A stretch of DNA of 44,225 bases from Massilia yuzhufengensis (GTDB lineage Bacteria; Pseudomonadota; Gammaproteobacteria; Burkholderiales; Burkholderiaceae_D). The DNA is taken from positions 1-44,225 of the forward strand of contig NZ_FOLD01000041.1 in NCBI RefSeq assembly GCF_900112225.1. The letters are read 5' to 3'. A program made the translations under genes and the position numbers. Shown piece after piece: positions 25,758 through 34,593 of the stretch; position 1 is the first letter of the stretch; each line of letters starts with the position of its first letter. The notes beneath the pieces are model-generated. The model saw only the letters and a list, made by a program, of their open reading frames with translations, was not told where the DNA came from and searched no databases.

Positions 25758-26078
25758 ATGAGCACGATGACCGGCAACCGTGGCATGCCCCTGAAACCCA
25801 GCCTGGGCAAGAGCCTGCTGGTGGTGGCGCTGGTGACGGCGGCCATCCTGACTATCCCGCTCGTCGCCATGCAGTACACCACCGAGGTCGCCTGGACCGG
25901 TTCCGACTTCGCCGCCGCCGGCGTCCTGCTGGCCCTGGCTGGATTGGCACTCACCTTCGCACTGCGCAAGGTCCGCACGACCCAGGGCCGGCTGCTGGCC
26001 GCCGCCGCGGTCGGCCTGGCCTTGCTGTATTGCTGGGCAGAGCTGGCGGTGGGCATCTTCACCAGCCTGGGCAGCTGA
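25758..26078 (+). CDS. Small membrane protein of unknown function
   Basis: 106 residues with three predicted membrane helices (SLLVVALVTAAILTIPLVAM, AAGVLLALAGLALTFAL, LLAAAAVGLALLYCWAELAVGIF). ATG 25758 is chosen because AGGAGAAG lies 5 nt upstream; an in-frame ATG at 25710 lacks such a site. No family recognised with confidence. It stands alone between the Crp gene and the polysaccharide operon. Confidence 0.75.
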   Translation: MSTMTGNRGMPLKPSLGKSLLVVALVTAAILTIPLVAMQYTTEVAWTGSDFAAAGVLLALAGLALTFALRKVRTTQGRLLAAAAVGLALLYCWAELAVGIFTSLGS

Positions 26079-26132
26079 CACGGCTTCGGCGCACGACAAA
26101 CCATGACAACTTTATGTTGACTTGCGACAAGG

Positions 26133-26176
26133 TGTTACATCTGTAACAACGGATTGGCTGTTGGATGAAGTATAAT
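26133..26176 (+). promoter_or_regulatory. Palindromic operator and promoter of the polysaccharide operon
   Basis: TGTTACATCTGTAACA (26133-26148) is a perfect 16-bp palindrome with the 5-6-5 layout of Crp/Fnr-family sites (TGTTA-N6-TAACA). A consensus TATAAT (26171-26176) follows after 22 bp, the class II activator spacing, and no -35 is visible. Transcription would begin near 26183, giving a ~75-nt leader. The fourth base of each half-site differs from the CRP boxes in the surface-layer locus, so another family member may bind here. Confidence 0.7.
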
Positions 26177-26257
26177 TTTGGGCTCATCCGGCTTAGCCAA
26201 TCATATGCACACCACCTTGACGCACCGAATCGGGGCGCTGCCAGCACGGGCCGCCCC

Positions 26258-27058
26258 ATGATCTCGCCCCTGATGCTGCGCGGCTTGTGGGCCTATCGCG
26301 GTTTCGTGCTGGGCAGCGTCAAACGCGAATTCCAGTCGAAATACGTGAATGCGATGCTGGGCGCCGTCTGGTCGGTGCTCAGTCCGCTCGCGATGATCCT
26401 CGTGTACACCGTGATCTTTTCCGAGGTCATGCGTGCCAAGCTGCCGGGCAACGATTCCGGCGCCGCCTATTCGATCTACCTGTGCGCCGGCATCCTCACC
26501 TGGGGCCTGTTCGCCGAGATCGTCTCACGGGGGCAGAACATGTTTCTCGAGCAGGCCAACCTGATCAAGAAGATCAGCTTCCCGCGCATCTGCCTGCCGA
26601 TCATCGTCGTGTGCAATGGGCTGGTCAATTTCGGCATCATCTTCGGCCTGTTCATCGTCTTCCTCATCGCCTCGGGCAATTTCCCGGGCATGGTGTTCTT
26701 CGCCATCATCCCGGTGCTGGCGCTGCAGATCCTGCTGGCCATCGGCCTGGGCATGGTGAGCGGCATCCTGAACGTGTTTTTCCGCGACGTCGGCCAGTTC
26801 GTCACCATCGCCATGCAGTTCTGGTTCTGGCTCACGCCCATCGTCTACCCGTCCAGCATCCTGCCGCCGGAAGTGCGCGCCGTGCTGGTCTACAACCCGA
26901 TGGCGGCGGTGGTGCAGGCGCACCAGGGCATCCTGGTCGAAGGCCGGCTACCGGACTGGAATGCGCTGATCCCGGCCCTGCTGATGGCGCTGCTGCTGTG
27001 CATCCTGGGCCTGCGCCTGTTCCGCAAGCGCTCCGGCGAAATGGTGGATGAACTCTGA
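26258..27058 (+). CDS. wzm: ABC-2 type polysaccharide export permease
   Basis: 266 residues, six membrane helices, typical of Wzm/KpsM-type permeases that move lipid-linked O-antigen or capsule across the inner membrane (VKREFQSKYVNAMLGAVWSVLSPLAMILVYTVIF near the N-terminus; FFRDVGQFVTIAMQFWFWLTPIVYP later). ATG 26258 is chosen over an in-frame ATG at 26165, because the latter overlaps the -10 box of the operon promoter. Its stop overlaps the start of the ATPase gene (TGATG). First gene of an eleven-gene run on one strand. Confidence 0.93.
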   Translation: MISPLMLRGLWAYRGFVLGSVKREFQSKYVNAMLGAVWSVLSPLAMILVYTVIFSEVMRAKLPGNDSGAAYSIYLCAGILTWGLFAEIVSRGQNMFLEQANLIKKISFPRICLPIIVVCNGLVNFGIIFGLFIVFLIASGNFPGMVFFAIIPVLALQILLAIGLGMVSGILNVFFRDVGQFVTIAMQFWFWLTPIVYPSSILPPEVRAVLVYNPMAAVVQAHQGILVEGRLPDWNALIPALLMALLLCILGLRLFRKRSGEMVDEL

Positions 27059-28281
27059 TGGGCAGCATCGTCGTCTCCAACCTGGGCAAGGCCTACAAGC
27101 AGTACCCGACGCGCTGGTCGCGCCTGGGCGAATGGCTGCTGCCGCTGCGCGGCCCGCGCCACAAGCTCAAGTGGGTGCTCACTGACATCAACTTCCAGGT
27201 GTCCCCTGGCGAAGCCGTGGGCCTGATCGGCATCAACGGCGCGGGCAAGAGCACGCTACTCAAGCTCATCACCGGCACCACCCAGCCCACCACCGGCGCG
27301 GTGTGGATGGAAGGCCGCGTGGCGGCGCTGCTGGAACTGGGGATGGGCTTCCACCCCGACTTCACCGGCCGCCAGAACGTCTACATGGCCGGCCAGCTGC
27401 TGGGCATGACGGTGGACGAGATCAGCGCGCTCATGCCGCAGATCGAGGACTTCGCCGGCATCGGCGAGTACATGGATCAGCCGGTGCGCGTGTACTCGAG
27501 CGGCATGCAGATGCGCGTGGCGTTTTCGGTGGCCACCGCGCGCCGCCCGGACATCCTGATCGTCGACGAGGCGCTGTCGGTGGGCGACGCCTATTTCCAG
27601 CACAAGAGTTTCGACCGCATCCGCCAGTTCCGCAAGGAGGGCACCACCCTGCTGCTGGTCTCGCACGACAAGCAGGCGATCCAGTCGGTGTGCGACCGCG
27701 CCATTTTGCTCGACGGCGGGCGCCTGGCCAAGCAAGGCAAGCCGGAAGAGATCATGGACTACTACAACGCCATGATCGCCGAGCGCGAGAACGAAACGGT
27801 GCGCCTCAACGCGCTCGACGACGGCAAGGTGCAAACCATCTCCGGCACCGGCGAGGCGACGGTGAGCGACATCGCCCTGTACGACGAGAACGGCCAGCGC
27901 GCCGAAGTGGTGGACGTGGGCGCGGCCGTGACGCTGGAGGTGAAGGTCAGGGCCAATGCGGCGATCCCGCGCATGGTGCTGGGCTACATGATCAAGGACC
28001 GCCTCGGCCAGCCGATGTACGGCACCAACACCCACCTCAAGGGGCTGCCGCTGGAACACGTCGCAGCGGGCGAGGAAGTGAGCTACCGCTTCGCCTTCCC
28101 GATGAACCTCGGCCCCGGCACCTATTCGGTGGTCACCGCCATCGTCAGCACAGAGACCCACCTGGTCAACAACTACGAATGGCGCGACCTGGCGCTGGTG
28201 TTCACCGTGATGAACATGCGCCGCCCGCATTTCGAGGGCTCGGCCTGGCTCGACCCGGCCATTGATATCCAACGACCATGA
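27058..28281 (+). CDS. wzt: Polysaccharide export ATPase with C-terminal sugar-binding domain
   Basis: 407 residues. The ABC domain (about 1-240) has Walker A GINGAGKST (58-66), signature YSSGMQMRVAF and Walker B ILIVDEALSVGD. After a linker, the C-terminal ~150 residues (about 255-400) form an immunoglobulin-like domain (ATVSDIALYDENGQRAEVVDVG, LGYMIKDRLGQPMYGTNT) like that of E. coli O9a Wzt, which recognises the modified non-reducing end of the polymer before export. Its presence implies the glycan is capped before transport, and the next gene encodes a candidate capping enzyme. Start and stop overlap both neighbours. Confidence 0.94.
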   Translation: MGSIVVSNLGKAYKQYPTRWSRLGEWLLPLRGPRHKLKWVLTDINFQVSPGEAVGLIGINGAGKSTLLKLITGTTQPTTGAVWMEGRVAALLELGMGFHPDFTGRQNVYMAGQLLGMTVDEISALMPQIEDFAGIGEYMDQPVRVYSSGMQMRVAFSVATARRPDILIVDEALSVGDAYFQHKSFDRIRQFRKEGTTLLLVSHDKQAIQSVCDRAILLDGGRLAKQGKPEEIMDYYNAMIAERENETVRLNALDDGKVQTISGTGEATVSDIALYDENGQRAEVVDVGAAVTLEVKVRANAAIPRMVLGYMIKDRLGQPMYGTNTHLKGLPLEHVAAGEEVSYRFAFPMNLGPGTYSVVTAIVSTETHLVNNYEWRDLALVFTVMNMRRPHFEGSAWLDPAIDIQRP

Positions 28282-29702
28282 CCTTCATTTCCTACGCCCA
28301 GAATTCCGAGGACGTGCTGCTGTGGCGCGCGCTCGGCCACGTGCAAAACGGCTTCTACATCGACGTCGGCGCCAACGACCCGGAAGAGCATTCGGTCACC
28401 AGGGCCTTCTACGACGCCGGCTGGCGCGGCATCAGCATCGAGCCCCTGCCCTCCTTCCACCAGGCCTTCCTCGACCAGCGCCCGCGCGACGTCAACCTTG
28501 CCATCGCCGCCGGCGCGACCAATGGCGAGCTGACCCTCTACGACACCCCGCAGGTGCGCGGCTGGGCCTCGCCGGAACAGTCGGTGGCCGCGCTGCACCG
28601 TTCGGAAGGCCATGACGTCGTCGAGATGACCGTGCCGGTGCGTACCCTGGCGTCGGTGTGCGAGGAGCATGTGCGCGGCGAGGTCCACTTCCTGAAGATC
28701 GACGTCGAGGGTTTCGAGGGCGAAGTGCTGAAGGGGATGGATTTCGCGCGCTGGCGCCCGTGGGTGCTGGTGATCGAAGCGACGCTGCCGAACAGCCGCG
28801 AGACAAACCATGACGCGTGGGAGCACATGGTCACCGGCCAGCGCTACCGCTTCGTGTGGTTCGATGGCCTGAACCGCTACTACGTGGCGGAAGAACACGG
28901 CGAACTGCTGGCCCACTTCGGCATCCAGCCGAACGTGTTCGACGATTTCATCTCGCACCACCTCGACAAGTCCTGGGCCACCACCAAGCGCCTAAGCCGT
29001 TCGCTGCGCGACTCCGAACAGCATGCGGCCAGCCTGTCGACCGCGCTGGAAGCGGCCGCGCGCGAAGCCGGGGAGCTGCGCAATAACCTGAACTACGCGC
29101 TGGTGCGTGCCGACGCGGCCGAGCAGGAGCGCCGCCTGGCCGACCAGGAGCGGCGCGAAGCCGAGCTGTTGCGCCGCCAGGCCGAGCACGACCGCCGCAC
29201 CGCGGAACTCGGCCTGGCGCAGTCCGAACAGGGTCGCCTGGAAGCCGAGAAATCGCTGCTCGGCGCCGAACATGAACTGGGCGCCGTGCGCGGCGCATTG
29301 GCCGCTTCCCAGGCCAGCGGACACCACCTGACCGAATGGGCGCACGGCCTCGAACGACAACTGGTCGCCACCCACGCCAGCACCTCGTGGAAGCTTACCC
29401 GGCCGCTGCGCGCGGTGGGCGTGGTCGCGCGCAAGGTGCGCCGCCCTGGCCTGGCCAGGCGCGTGGTCACGCGCGTGACCTCCAACGAGCGCCTGCGCCG
29501 CCTGCTGATCCCGCTGCTGCTGCGCTTCCCTTCGCTCGGCCGCAAGGTCAGCACCTCGATCGCCGCCATCAAGCAGGCCGCGCCGGAAGCGGTCGCGCCG
29601 CTGGACGTGGCGATCCCCGAAGAACTCAAGGGCTTGCCGGTGTCGGTGCGCACGGTGCTGGGCGACCTGCAGCGTGCTCGCGGCGCTCAGCCGGGTAATT
29701 AA
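28278..29702 (+). CDS. FkbM-family methyltransferase with long coiled coil
   Basis: 474 residues. The FkbM methyltransferase domain (about 1-215) has the SAM motif FYIDVGANDPEEHS (27-40), then GISIEPLPSFH and FLKIDVEGFEGEVLKGMDF. Residues about 235-360 are a charged coiled coil (EQERRLADQERREAELLRRQAEHDRRTAEL). TSWKLTRPLRAVG and a basic C-terminal region follow, possibly membrane-associated. Methyltransferase plus coiled coil downstream of a Wzt with a sugar-binding tail recalls E. coli WbdD, which caps O9a chains and uses its coil as a ruler for length; that role is an inference. The ATG overlaps the wzt stop. Confidence 0.88.
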   Translation: MTFISYAQNSEDVLLWRALGHVQNGFYIDVGANDPEEHSVTRAFYDAGWRGISIEPLPSFHQAFLDQRPRDVNLAIAAGATNGELTLYDTPQVRGWASPEQSVAALHRSEGHDVVEMTVPVRTLASVCEEHVRGEVHFLKIDVEGFEGEVLKGMDFARWRPWVLVIEATLPNSRETNHDAWEHMVTGQRYRFVWFDGLNRYYVAEEHGELLAHFGIQPNVFDDFISHHLDKSWATTKRLSRSLRDSEQHAASLSTALEAAAREAGELRNNLNYALVRADAAEQERRLADQERREAELLRRQAEHDRRTAELGLAQSEQGRLEAEKSLLGAEHELGAVRGALAASQASGHHLTEWAHGLERQLVATHASTSWKLTRPLRAVGVVARKVRRPGLARRVVTRVTSNERLRRLLIPLLLRFPSLGRKVSTSIAAIKQAAPEAVAPLDVAIPEELKGLPVSVRTVLGDLQRARGAQPGN

Positions 29703-29705
29703 ACC

Positions 29706-32621
29706 ATGCGTATCGTTATCGACTTCCTCCACGCGCAGGACGGCATCGCACCCGCCGCGCTGACCCTGGTCCAGTCGCTGGCCCGCCAGTGCGGCCCACG
29801 CGAACTGTGGATCGCCGCGCCGCTGGCCAATGCGAACCTGCTGCTCGAGCTGCGCCTGGCCTTCGGCCAGCACGTGCGCGCCTTCGACCTGACCGGCAAC
29901 GACCATCTGCAGCCGGCGCTGCGCGAGCAGGCGCTGGCCAGCCTCGTGCCCGACGTGGTGCTGGTGCCGGGCGCGGCCGGCAAAAACACGGCCACCTTAC
30001 CCTTCCCACTGCTGCAGCGCGACCCGCAAGGCCTCGATGCCGCCGCCCTGCTGGCCGAGCTGGATGCCACCGCGGCCGAGCGCGTAGTACCGCCCCAGTC
30101 AGCGCGCCCGAAGCTGGCCTATGTCTCGCCGCTGCCGCCCGTCAAATCCGGCATCGCCGACTACAGTGCCGAACTGGTGCCGGAACTGGCGAAGTACTAC
30201 GACATCGAACTGGTGGTCGGGCAGGACAGCGTGAACGATGCGCGCCTGGAGGGTTTCCCCTTGCGCAGCGCCGACTGGCTGCGCGCCCATGCGCACGGCT
30301 TCGAACGGGTGCTCTACCACGTCGGCAATTCGCACGCCCACCAGCACATGTTCGATCTGATTCGCGAGGTGCCGGGCATCGTCGTGCTGCACGACTTCTA
30401 CTTCTCGGGCGTGCTGGACAACCTGGAGCGCGAAGGCTATCTGCCGCAGGCCTTCGTGAAAGCGCTGTACGAATCGCATGGCTATACGGGTCTGCTGAGC
30501 CACCGCAAGGAAGGCCGCAACCCGTCGATCTGGAAGTACCCGCTCAACAAGGGTGTGCTCGACAATGCGGCCGGCGTGATCGTCCATGCCGACTTCTCGA
30601 AGCAACTGGCCACCGAGTGGTATGGGCCAGGCGCCGCCGACGGGTGGCAGACCATCCCGCTGCTGCGCGGCCGCCCCGAGGATTCAAGCACGCCGCGGGC
30701 ACGCGCCGCCGCCCGCACCCGCCTGGGCCTGGACGGCGACGCCTTCCTCGTCACCACCTTCGGCATGCTGGGCCGCACCAAGCTCAATGAAGAGCTGCTG
30801 GACGCCTTCCTGGCTTCGCCGCTGGCCCGGGATGCGCGCTGCCGCCTGGTGTTCGTGGGAGAGAACGACCCCGGCCTGTACGGCGCCGGCCTGCTGCGCA
30901 AGATCGCCGCCAGCGACGCGGCGGGCCGCATCCGGATCGCCGGTTTCGTCGATGCCGCCACCTATGCCGACTACCTCGCCGCCAGCGATTGCGCGGTCCA
31001 GCTGCGCGCCTCGACCCGCGGCGAGACCTCGGCCTCGGTGCTCGACTGCCTGCTGTACGGTATTCCCACCATCGTCAACGCCCACGGCTCCACCGCCTCC
31101 ATCAGCGCCGAACTGCTGCTGAAACTGCCGGACGCCTTCACGACCCAGGAACTGGCCGATGCGCTGGCGCGCCTGCGCGGCGATGCCGGCCTGCGCGCGG
31201 GCCTGTCGCAACGGGCGCTGGCCCACATGGCCAGCCAGCATGCGCCCGCCCACGTCGGCAAGCTGTATTTCGATGCGATCGAGGGCTATGCCCGGCGCGG
31301 ACCGCTGGCCGCCTACCGCAAGGTGGTGCGCGCCGCCGCGCCGCAATGCCCGGACGCCCAGATGCCGGCACTGGCGTCGGCCATCGCCTTCAACCGCAAG
31401 CCGACGGCGCCGCGCCAGTTGTTGGTGGACGTCTCGGCCGTGGTGCAGTCCGACCTGAAAACCGGCATCCAGCGCGTGGTGCGCAGCATCCTGCTAGCCA
31501 TGATCGCCGACCCGCCGCCGGGCTACCGCATCGAGCCGGTGTATTCGCACGGCGCCAACCGCAGCTACCAGTACGCGCGCCATTTCGGCCTGAACATGGT
31601 GGGCGAGACCACGCTGGCGCTGGAAGACGCGCCGGTCGACCTGCGCCCGGGCGACATCTTCTTTGGCCTGGACCTGTTCACCAACGGCACCTCGCAGAAC
31701 GAAGACCTGCTGGCCTCGATGCGCGACCGCGGCGTGGGCATCTATTTCGTGGTGTTCGACATCCTGCCGATGCTGCGCCCGGATGTCTTCCCCTTCGGGA
31801 CCGAGCAGTACTTCGGCGACTTCCTGCGCACCGTGCACAAGGTGTCGGATGGGGTGCTGTGCATCTCGCGCGCCGTGGCCGACGAACTGGCCGCCTGGAT
31901 CGAAGGCCAGGGCCTCAGCCGGCGCGCGCCGCTCAAGCTGGGCCACTTCCACCTGGGCGCAGACATCGACGCCAGCGCGCCGAGCTTTGGGCTGCCGCCG
32001 GATGCCGACCACGTGCTGGCGGCCCTGAAGCAGCGTCCGAGTTTCATCATGGTGGGCACGGTGGAGCCGCGCAAGGGCCACACCCAGTCGCTCGCCGCCT
32101 TCGAACTGCTGTGGGAACGGGGCGAGGACGTCAACCTCGTGGTGGTCGGCAAGCAGGGCTGGATGATGGAAAAGCTGTGCGAACGCATGGCCGCGCATCC
32201 GGAAAAATCGAAGCGCCTGTTCTGGCTGAATGGAATCTCGGACGAGATGCTGCTCAAGCTCTACGCCGGCTCGGCGGCCCTGCTGTCGCCATCGGAAGGC
32301 GAAGGCTTCGGCCTGCCGCTGATCGAATCGGCCCAGCACGGCATCCCGATCATCGCGCGCAGCCTGCCGGTGTTCCGCGAAGTGGCGGGCGAACACGCCT
32401 ATTATTTCGACGGCCTCGCGCCAGGCGACCTGGCCGATGCCGTCAGCAACTGGCTGGCGCTGCAGCGCGACGGCCGCGCGCCGCAATCGACCGGCATGCC
32501 GTGGCTGACCTGGGACGAGGCCGCGCAACAGGTGCTGGACGGCCTGGTGCGCCAGCAATGGTACCGCGTGCTGCCGGGCACCGCACCCACCCGCGGGGAA
32601 GGCGATGCAGGCGCTCCCTGA
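29706..32621 (+). CDS. Tandem two-domain GT4 glycosyltransferase
   Basis: 971 residues with two GT-B catalytic units. Residues 1-110 are an extra N-terminal region (MRIVIDFLHAQDGIAPAALTLVQSLA). The first GT4 unit (about 115-540) has LAYVSPLPPVKSGIADYS and the donor-site motif RGETSASVLDCLLYGIPTI. The second (about 570-950) has DVSAVVQSDLKTGIQRVVRSIL, FIMVGTVEPRKGH and SPSEGEGFGLPLIESAQHGIPII with the E-x7-E motif. Such fused enzymes often make two linkages of a repeat unit, as WbdA does in the O9a mannan. The sugar cannot be read from sequence. It starts 3 nt after the FkbM gene. Base composition is continuous across the domain junction, so there is no sign of an assembly fusion. Confidence 0.9.
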   Translation: MRIVIDFLHAQDGIAPAALTLVQSLARQCGPRELWIAAPLANANLLLELRLAFGQHVRAFDLTGNDHLQPALREQALASLVPDVVLVPGAAGKNTATLPFPLLQRDPQGLDAAALLAELDATAAERVVPPQSARPKLAYVSPLPPVKSGIADYSAELVPELAKYYDIELVVGQDSVNDARLEGFPLRSADWLRAHAHGFERVLYHVGNSHAHQHMFDLIREVPGIVVLHDFYFSGVLDNLEREGYLPQAFVKALYESHGYTGLLSHRKEGRNPSIWKYPLNKGVLDNAAGVIVHADFSKQLATEWYGPGAADGWQTIPLLRGRPEDSSTPRARAAARTRLGLDGDAFLVTTFGMLGRTKLNEELLDAFLASPLARDARCRLVFVGENDPGLYGAGLLRKIAASDAAGRIRIAGFVDAATYADYLAASDCAVQLRASTRGETSASVLDCLLYGIPTIVNAHGSTASISAELLLKLPDAFTTQELADALARLRGDAGLRAGLSQRALAHMASQHAPAHVGKLYFDAIEGYARRGPLAAYRKVVRAAAPQCPDAQMPALASAIAFNRKPTAPRQLLVDVSAVVQSDLKTGIQRVVRSILLAMIADPPPGYRIEPVYSHGANRSYQYARHFGLNMVGETTLALEDAPVDLRPGDIFFGLDLFTNGTSQNEDLLASMRDRGVGIYFVVFDILPMLRPDVFPFGTEQYFGDFLRTVHKVSDGVLCISRAVADELAAWIEGQGLSRRAPLKLGHFHLGADIDASAPSFGLPPDADHVLAALKQRPSFIMVGTVEPRKGHTQSLAAFELLWERGEDVNLVVVGKQGWMMEKLCERMAAHPEKSKRLFWLNGISDEMLLKLYAGSAALLSPSEGEGFGLPLIESAQHGIPIIARSLPVFREVAGEHAYYFDGLAPGDLADAVSNWLALQRDGRAPQSTGMPWLTWDEAAQQVLDGLVRQQWYRVLPGTAPTRGEGDAGAP

Positions 32622-34593
32622 GCTCCGGCAGGACGCCCCCGCGTCCAGCGCGCCCGCAGCCGGCGCGGCGCCCACGCGCTCCGCGCCGGGCCGCGCCGCC
32701 TGGCTGCGCTTCGCGCTGCTGCTGGCAGCCCTGCTGGCCCTGCTGCCACCGCTGTTCCCGGTCTCGCTCAGCGGCGACGTCCTTGAATATACGCTCGACA
32801 CGGTCGCGGTGGCGAACCACGGCACGCCCGACATCCGGGTTGCGGACATCGACCGCACCGTGGCCCTGATGCAGGGCAAGTACGAAGAGCTGTACCGCCT
32901 GCTGCAGGGCCAGATCCAGGACGGGGTGCAGGCCGTGTTCCCCGCCTTTGCGCGCGGCAGCGACGGCAAGGTCTATCCGATCCACTTCTTCGGTTATCCG
33001 ATGATGGCGGCCATCCCTTTCCGCGTTCTCGACGCCTTGGGCCTGCCGCCCTTCAAGGGCTTCCAGGTCGCCAACCTCGCCTTCGTCTTCGTGCTGGGCC
33101 TGGCCATGCTGCGCTTCTTCGGCTCGGCGCGCCGGGCCTTCGGGGGCGTCGCCCTGTTCATGCTGTGCTTCGGTGCGCTGTACTGGAAATGGTCGAGTCC
33201 CGAATGCATCAGCGCCGCGGCCCTGCTGGGCGCCCTGCTGCTGTTCGCCAGCCGCATGCCGGTGGCCGGCAGCCTGCTGGCCGGCCTGGCGGCCCAGCAG
33301 AACCCGACCATCGTGTTCTTCTTCGCCTTCGCACCACTGCTGCGCCTGTGCCTCGAGTATGACGCGGCGCGCAGCATGGGTGCCAACCTGCGCGCCCAGG
33401 CCGACCGCCGCACCATCGTCGGACTGGTGCTGGGCGTGGCGCTGGCCGCATTGCCGGTGCTGTTCAACCTGCTGCAGTACGGCGTGCCGAACCTGATCGC
33501 CAGCCGCTTCTCCGACCCGGCGCTGGTGGACGGCACGCGCCTGCTGTCCTTCTACTTCGACCTGAACCAGGGCATGATCGTCGGGATTCCCGGCGTGCTG
33601 GCGGCGCTGCTGCTGTGGATGCGGCGCGCCCGCATCCACCTGCCGCGCATGCCGGTGCTGCTGGCCGTGAGCCTGCTGTTCACGCTGGCGCTGGCGCTGC
33701 CGGCACTGGCGGTGCTGAACTGGAATTCGGATGCCGCCGGCGTGATGCGCTATGCCTTCTGGGCCGCGATGCCGCTGGTGTTCGTGCTGCTGCTGGTGCT
33801 GCGCGCGCTGCCACGCTGGCCGCTGGCGCTGGTGGCCACGGTGGTGGTGCTGCAATCGCTGTCGATGCTGGGCGCGCTGCGCCACAACTACGTGAGCTTC
33901 GGGCCGCTGCCTTTCCGCATCATGAAGTATGCGCCCCAGCTCTACCACCCGGAGCCCGAGATCTTCGCCGAGCGCATGGCCGGCAACGATAACTGGGTGC
34001 AGCCGGACCAGGTCTATACCTACCGCAACGAGGGCTACCGCGCAAAAACGCTGGTGCATGCCGCCAACCCCAGGGCCGCGACCACCCTGTGCGGCCCTGG
34101 GGCCACGCTGGACGCGGCCAACGACGTCACCGACAGCGCGCGCGGCTGGCGCTACATCGACGGCCCGGTGCTGTGCCGCGTGCGCGGCGAGACCAGGATC
34201 ACCTGGCTGCTGGAGGACATCGTGCTGGAAGGCCCGGTGAAGCTGGGCACCGGCTGGAGCCGCCAGGAAGTGGGTGGCGACGGCATCTGGTCCGACGGGG
34301 CCCGTTCGCGCCTGGCCGTGCGCCCGCGCGCCGCCGCGCAGGCGCTGGTGCTGCGTGGCTCCTATTTGGCAGGCAAGCGCCGCACCCGCGTATCCGTCAA
34401 TGGCCACGACCTCGGCTGGCACGCGCTGGACGGCGGCGCCGCGCTGGCCCTGCCGGCCGCGCTGCGCACCGATGTGCTGGACATCGAACTCGAACACGAA
34501 GCAGTGCGCTCGCCCGCAGCCGGCGAGCCGCGGCTGCTTGCTTTCTTCCTGAAAGAAGTCAGCATAAGAATAAATACAGGAACCTCACCATGA
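32605..34593 (+). CDS. GT-C-like integral membrane protein
   Basis: 662 residues. A Pro/Ala-rich N-terminus is followed by one helix (FALLLAALLALLPPLFPVSL), a periplasmic loop with GDVLEYTLDTVAVANHG and YPIHFFGYPMMAAIPFRVL, then about nine more helices (to about 430). A soluble C-terminal region (about 440-662) includes a beta-rich end. The acidic residues after the first helix and the overall layout suggest a polyprenyl-phosphate-sugar glycosyltransferase of the GT-C fold, but no specific family signature is certain. The start overlaps the double glycosyltransferase gene by 17 nt. It could be the periplasmic transferase that uses lipid donors made by the GtrB-like enzyme downstream. Confidence 0.75.
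   Translation: MQALPELRQDAPASSAPAAGAAPTRSAPGRAAWLRFALLLAALLALLPPLFPVSLSGDVLEYTLDTVAVANHGTPDIRVADIDRTVALMQGKYEELYRLLQGQIQDGVQAVFPAFARGSDGKVYPIHFFGYPMMAAIPFRVLDALGLPPFKGFQVANLAFVFVLGLAMLRFFGSARRAFGGVALFMLCFGALYWKWSSPECISAAALLGALLLFASRMPVAGSLLAGLAAQQNPTIVFFFAFAPLLRLCLEYDAARSMGANLRAQADRRTIVGLVLGVALAALPVLFNLLQYGVPNLIASRFSDPALVDGTRLLSFYFDLNQGMIVGIPGVLAALLLWMRRARIHLPRMPVLLAVSLLFTLALALPALAVLNWNSDAAGVMRYAFWAAMPLVFVLLLVLRALPRWPLALVATVVVLQSLSMLGALRHNYVSFGPLPFRIMKYAPQLYHPEPEIFAERMAGNDNWVQPDQVYTYRNEGYRAKTLVHAANPRAATTLCGPGATLDAANDVTDSARGWRYIDGPVLCRVRGETRITWLLEDIVLEGPVKLGTGWSRQEVGGDGIWSDGARSRLAVRPRAAAQALVLRGSYLAGKRRTRVSVNGHDLGWHALDGGAALALPAALRTDVLDIELEHEAVRSPAAGEPRLLAFFLKEVSIRINTGTSP

Noticed and set aside
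26165..26257. Upstream start of the Wzm permease
   Set aside because: The ATG overlaps the operon's -10 box TATAAT at 26171-26176, so it would not be transcribed.
29706..32621. Possible assembly fusion of two glycosyltransferase genes
   Set aside because: The frame is continuous, with even codon use and a natural linker, and tandem GT4 enzymes are known in ABC-type O-antigen loci.
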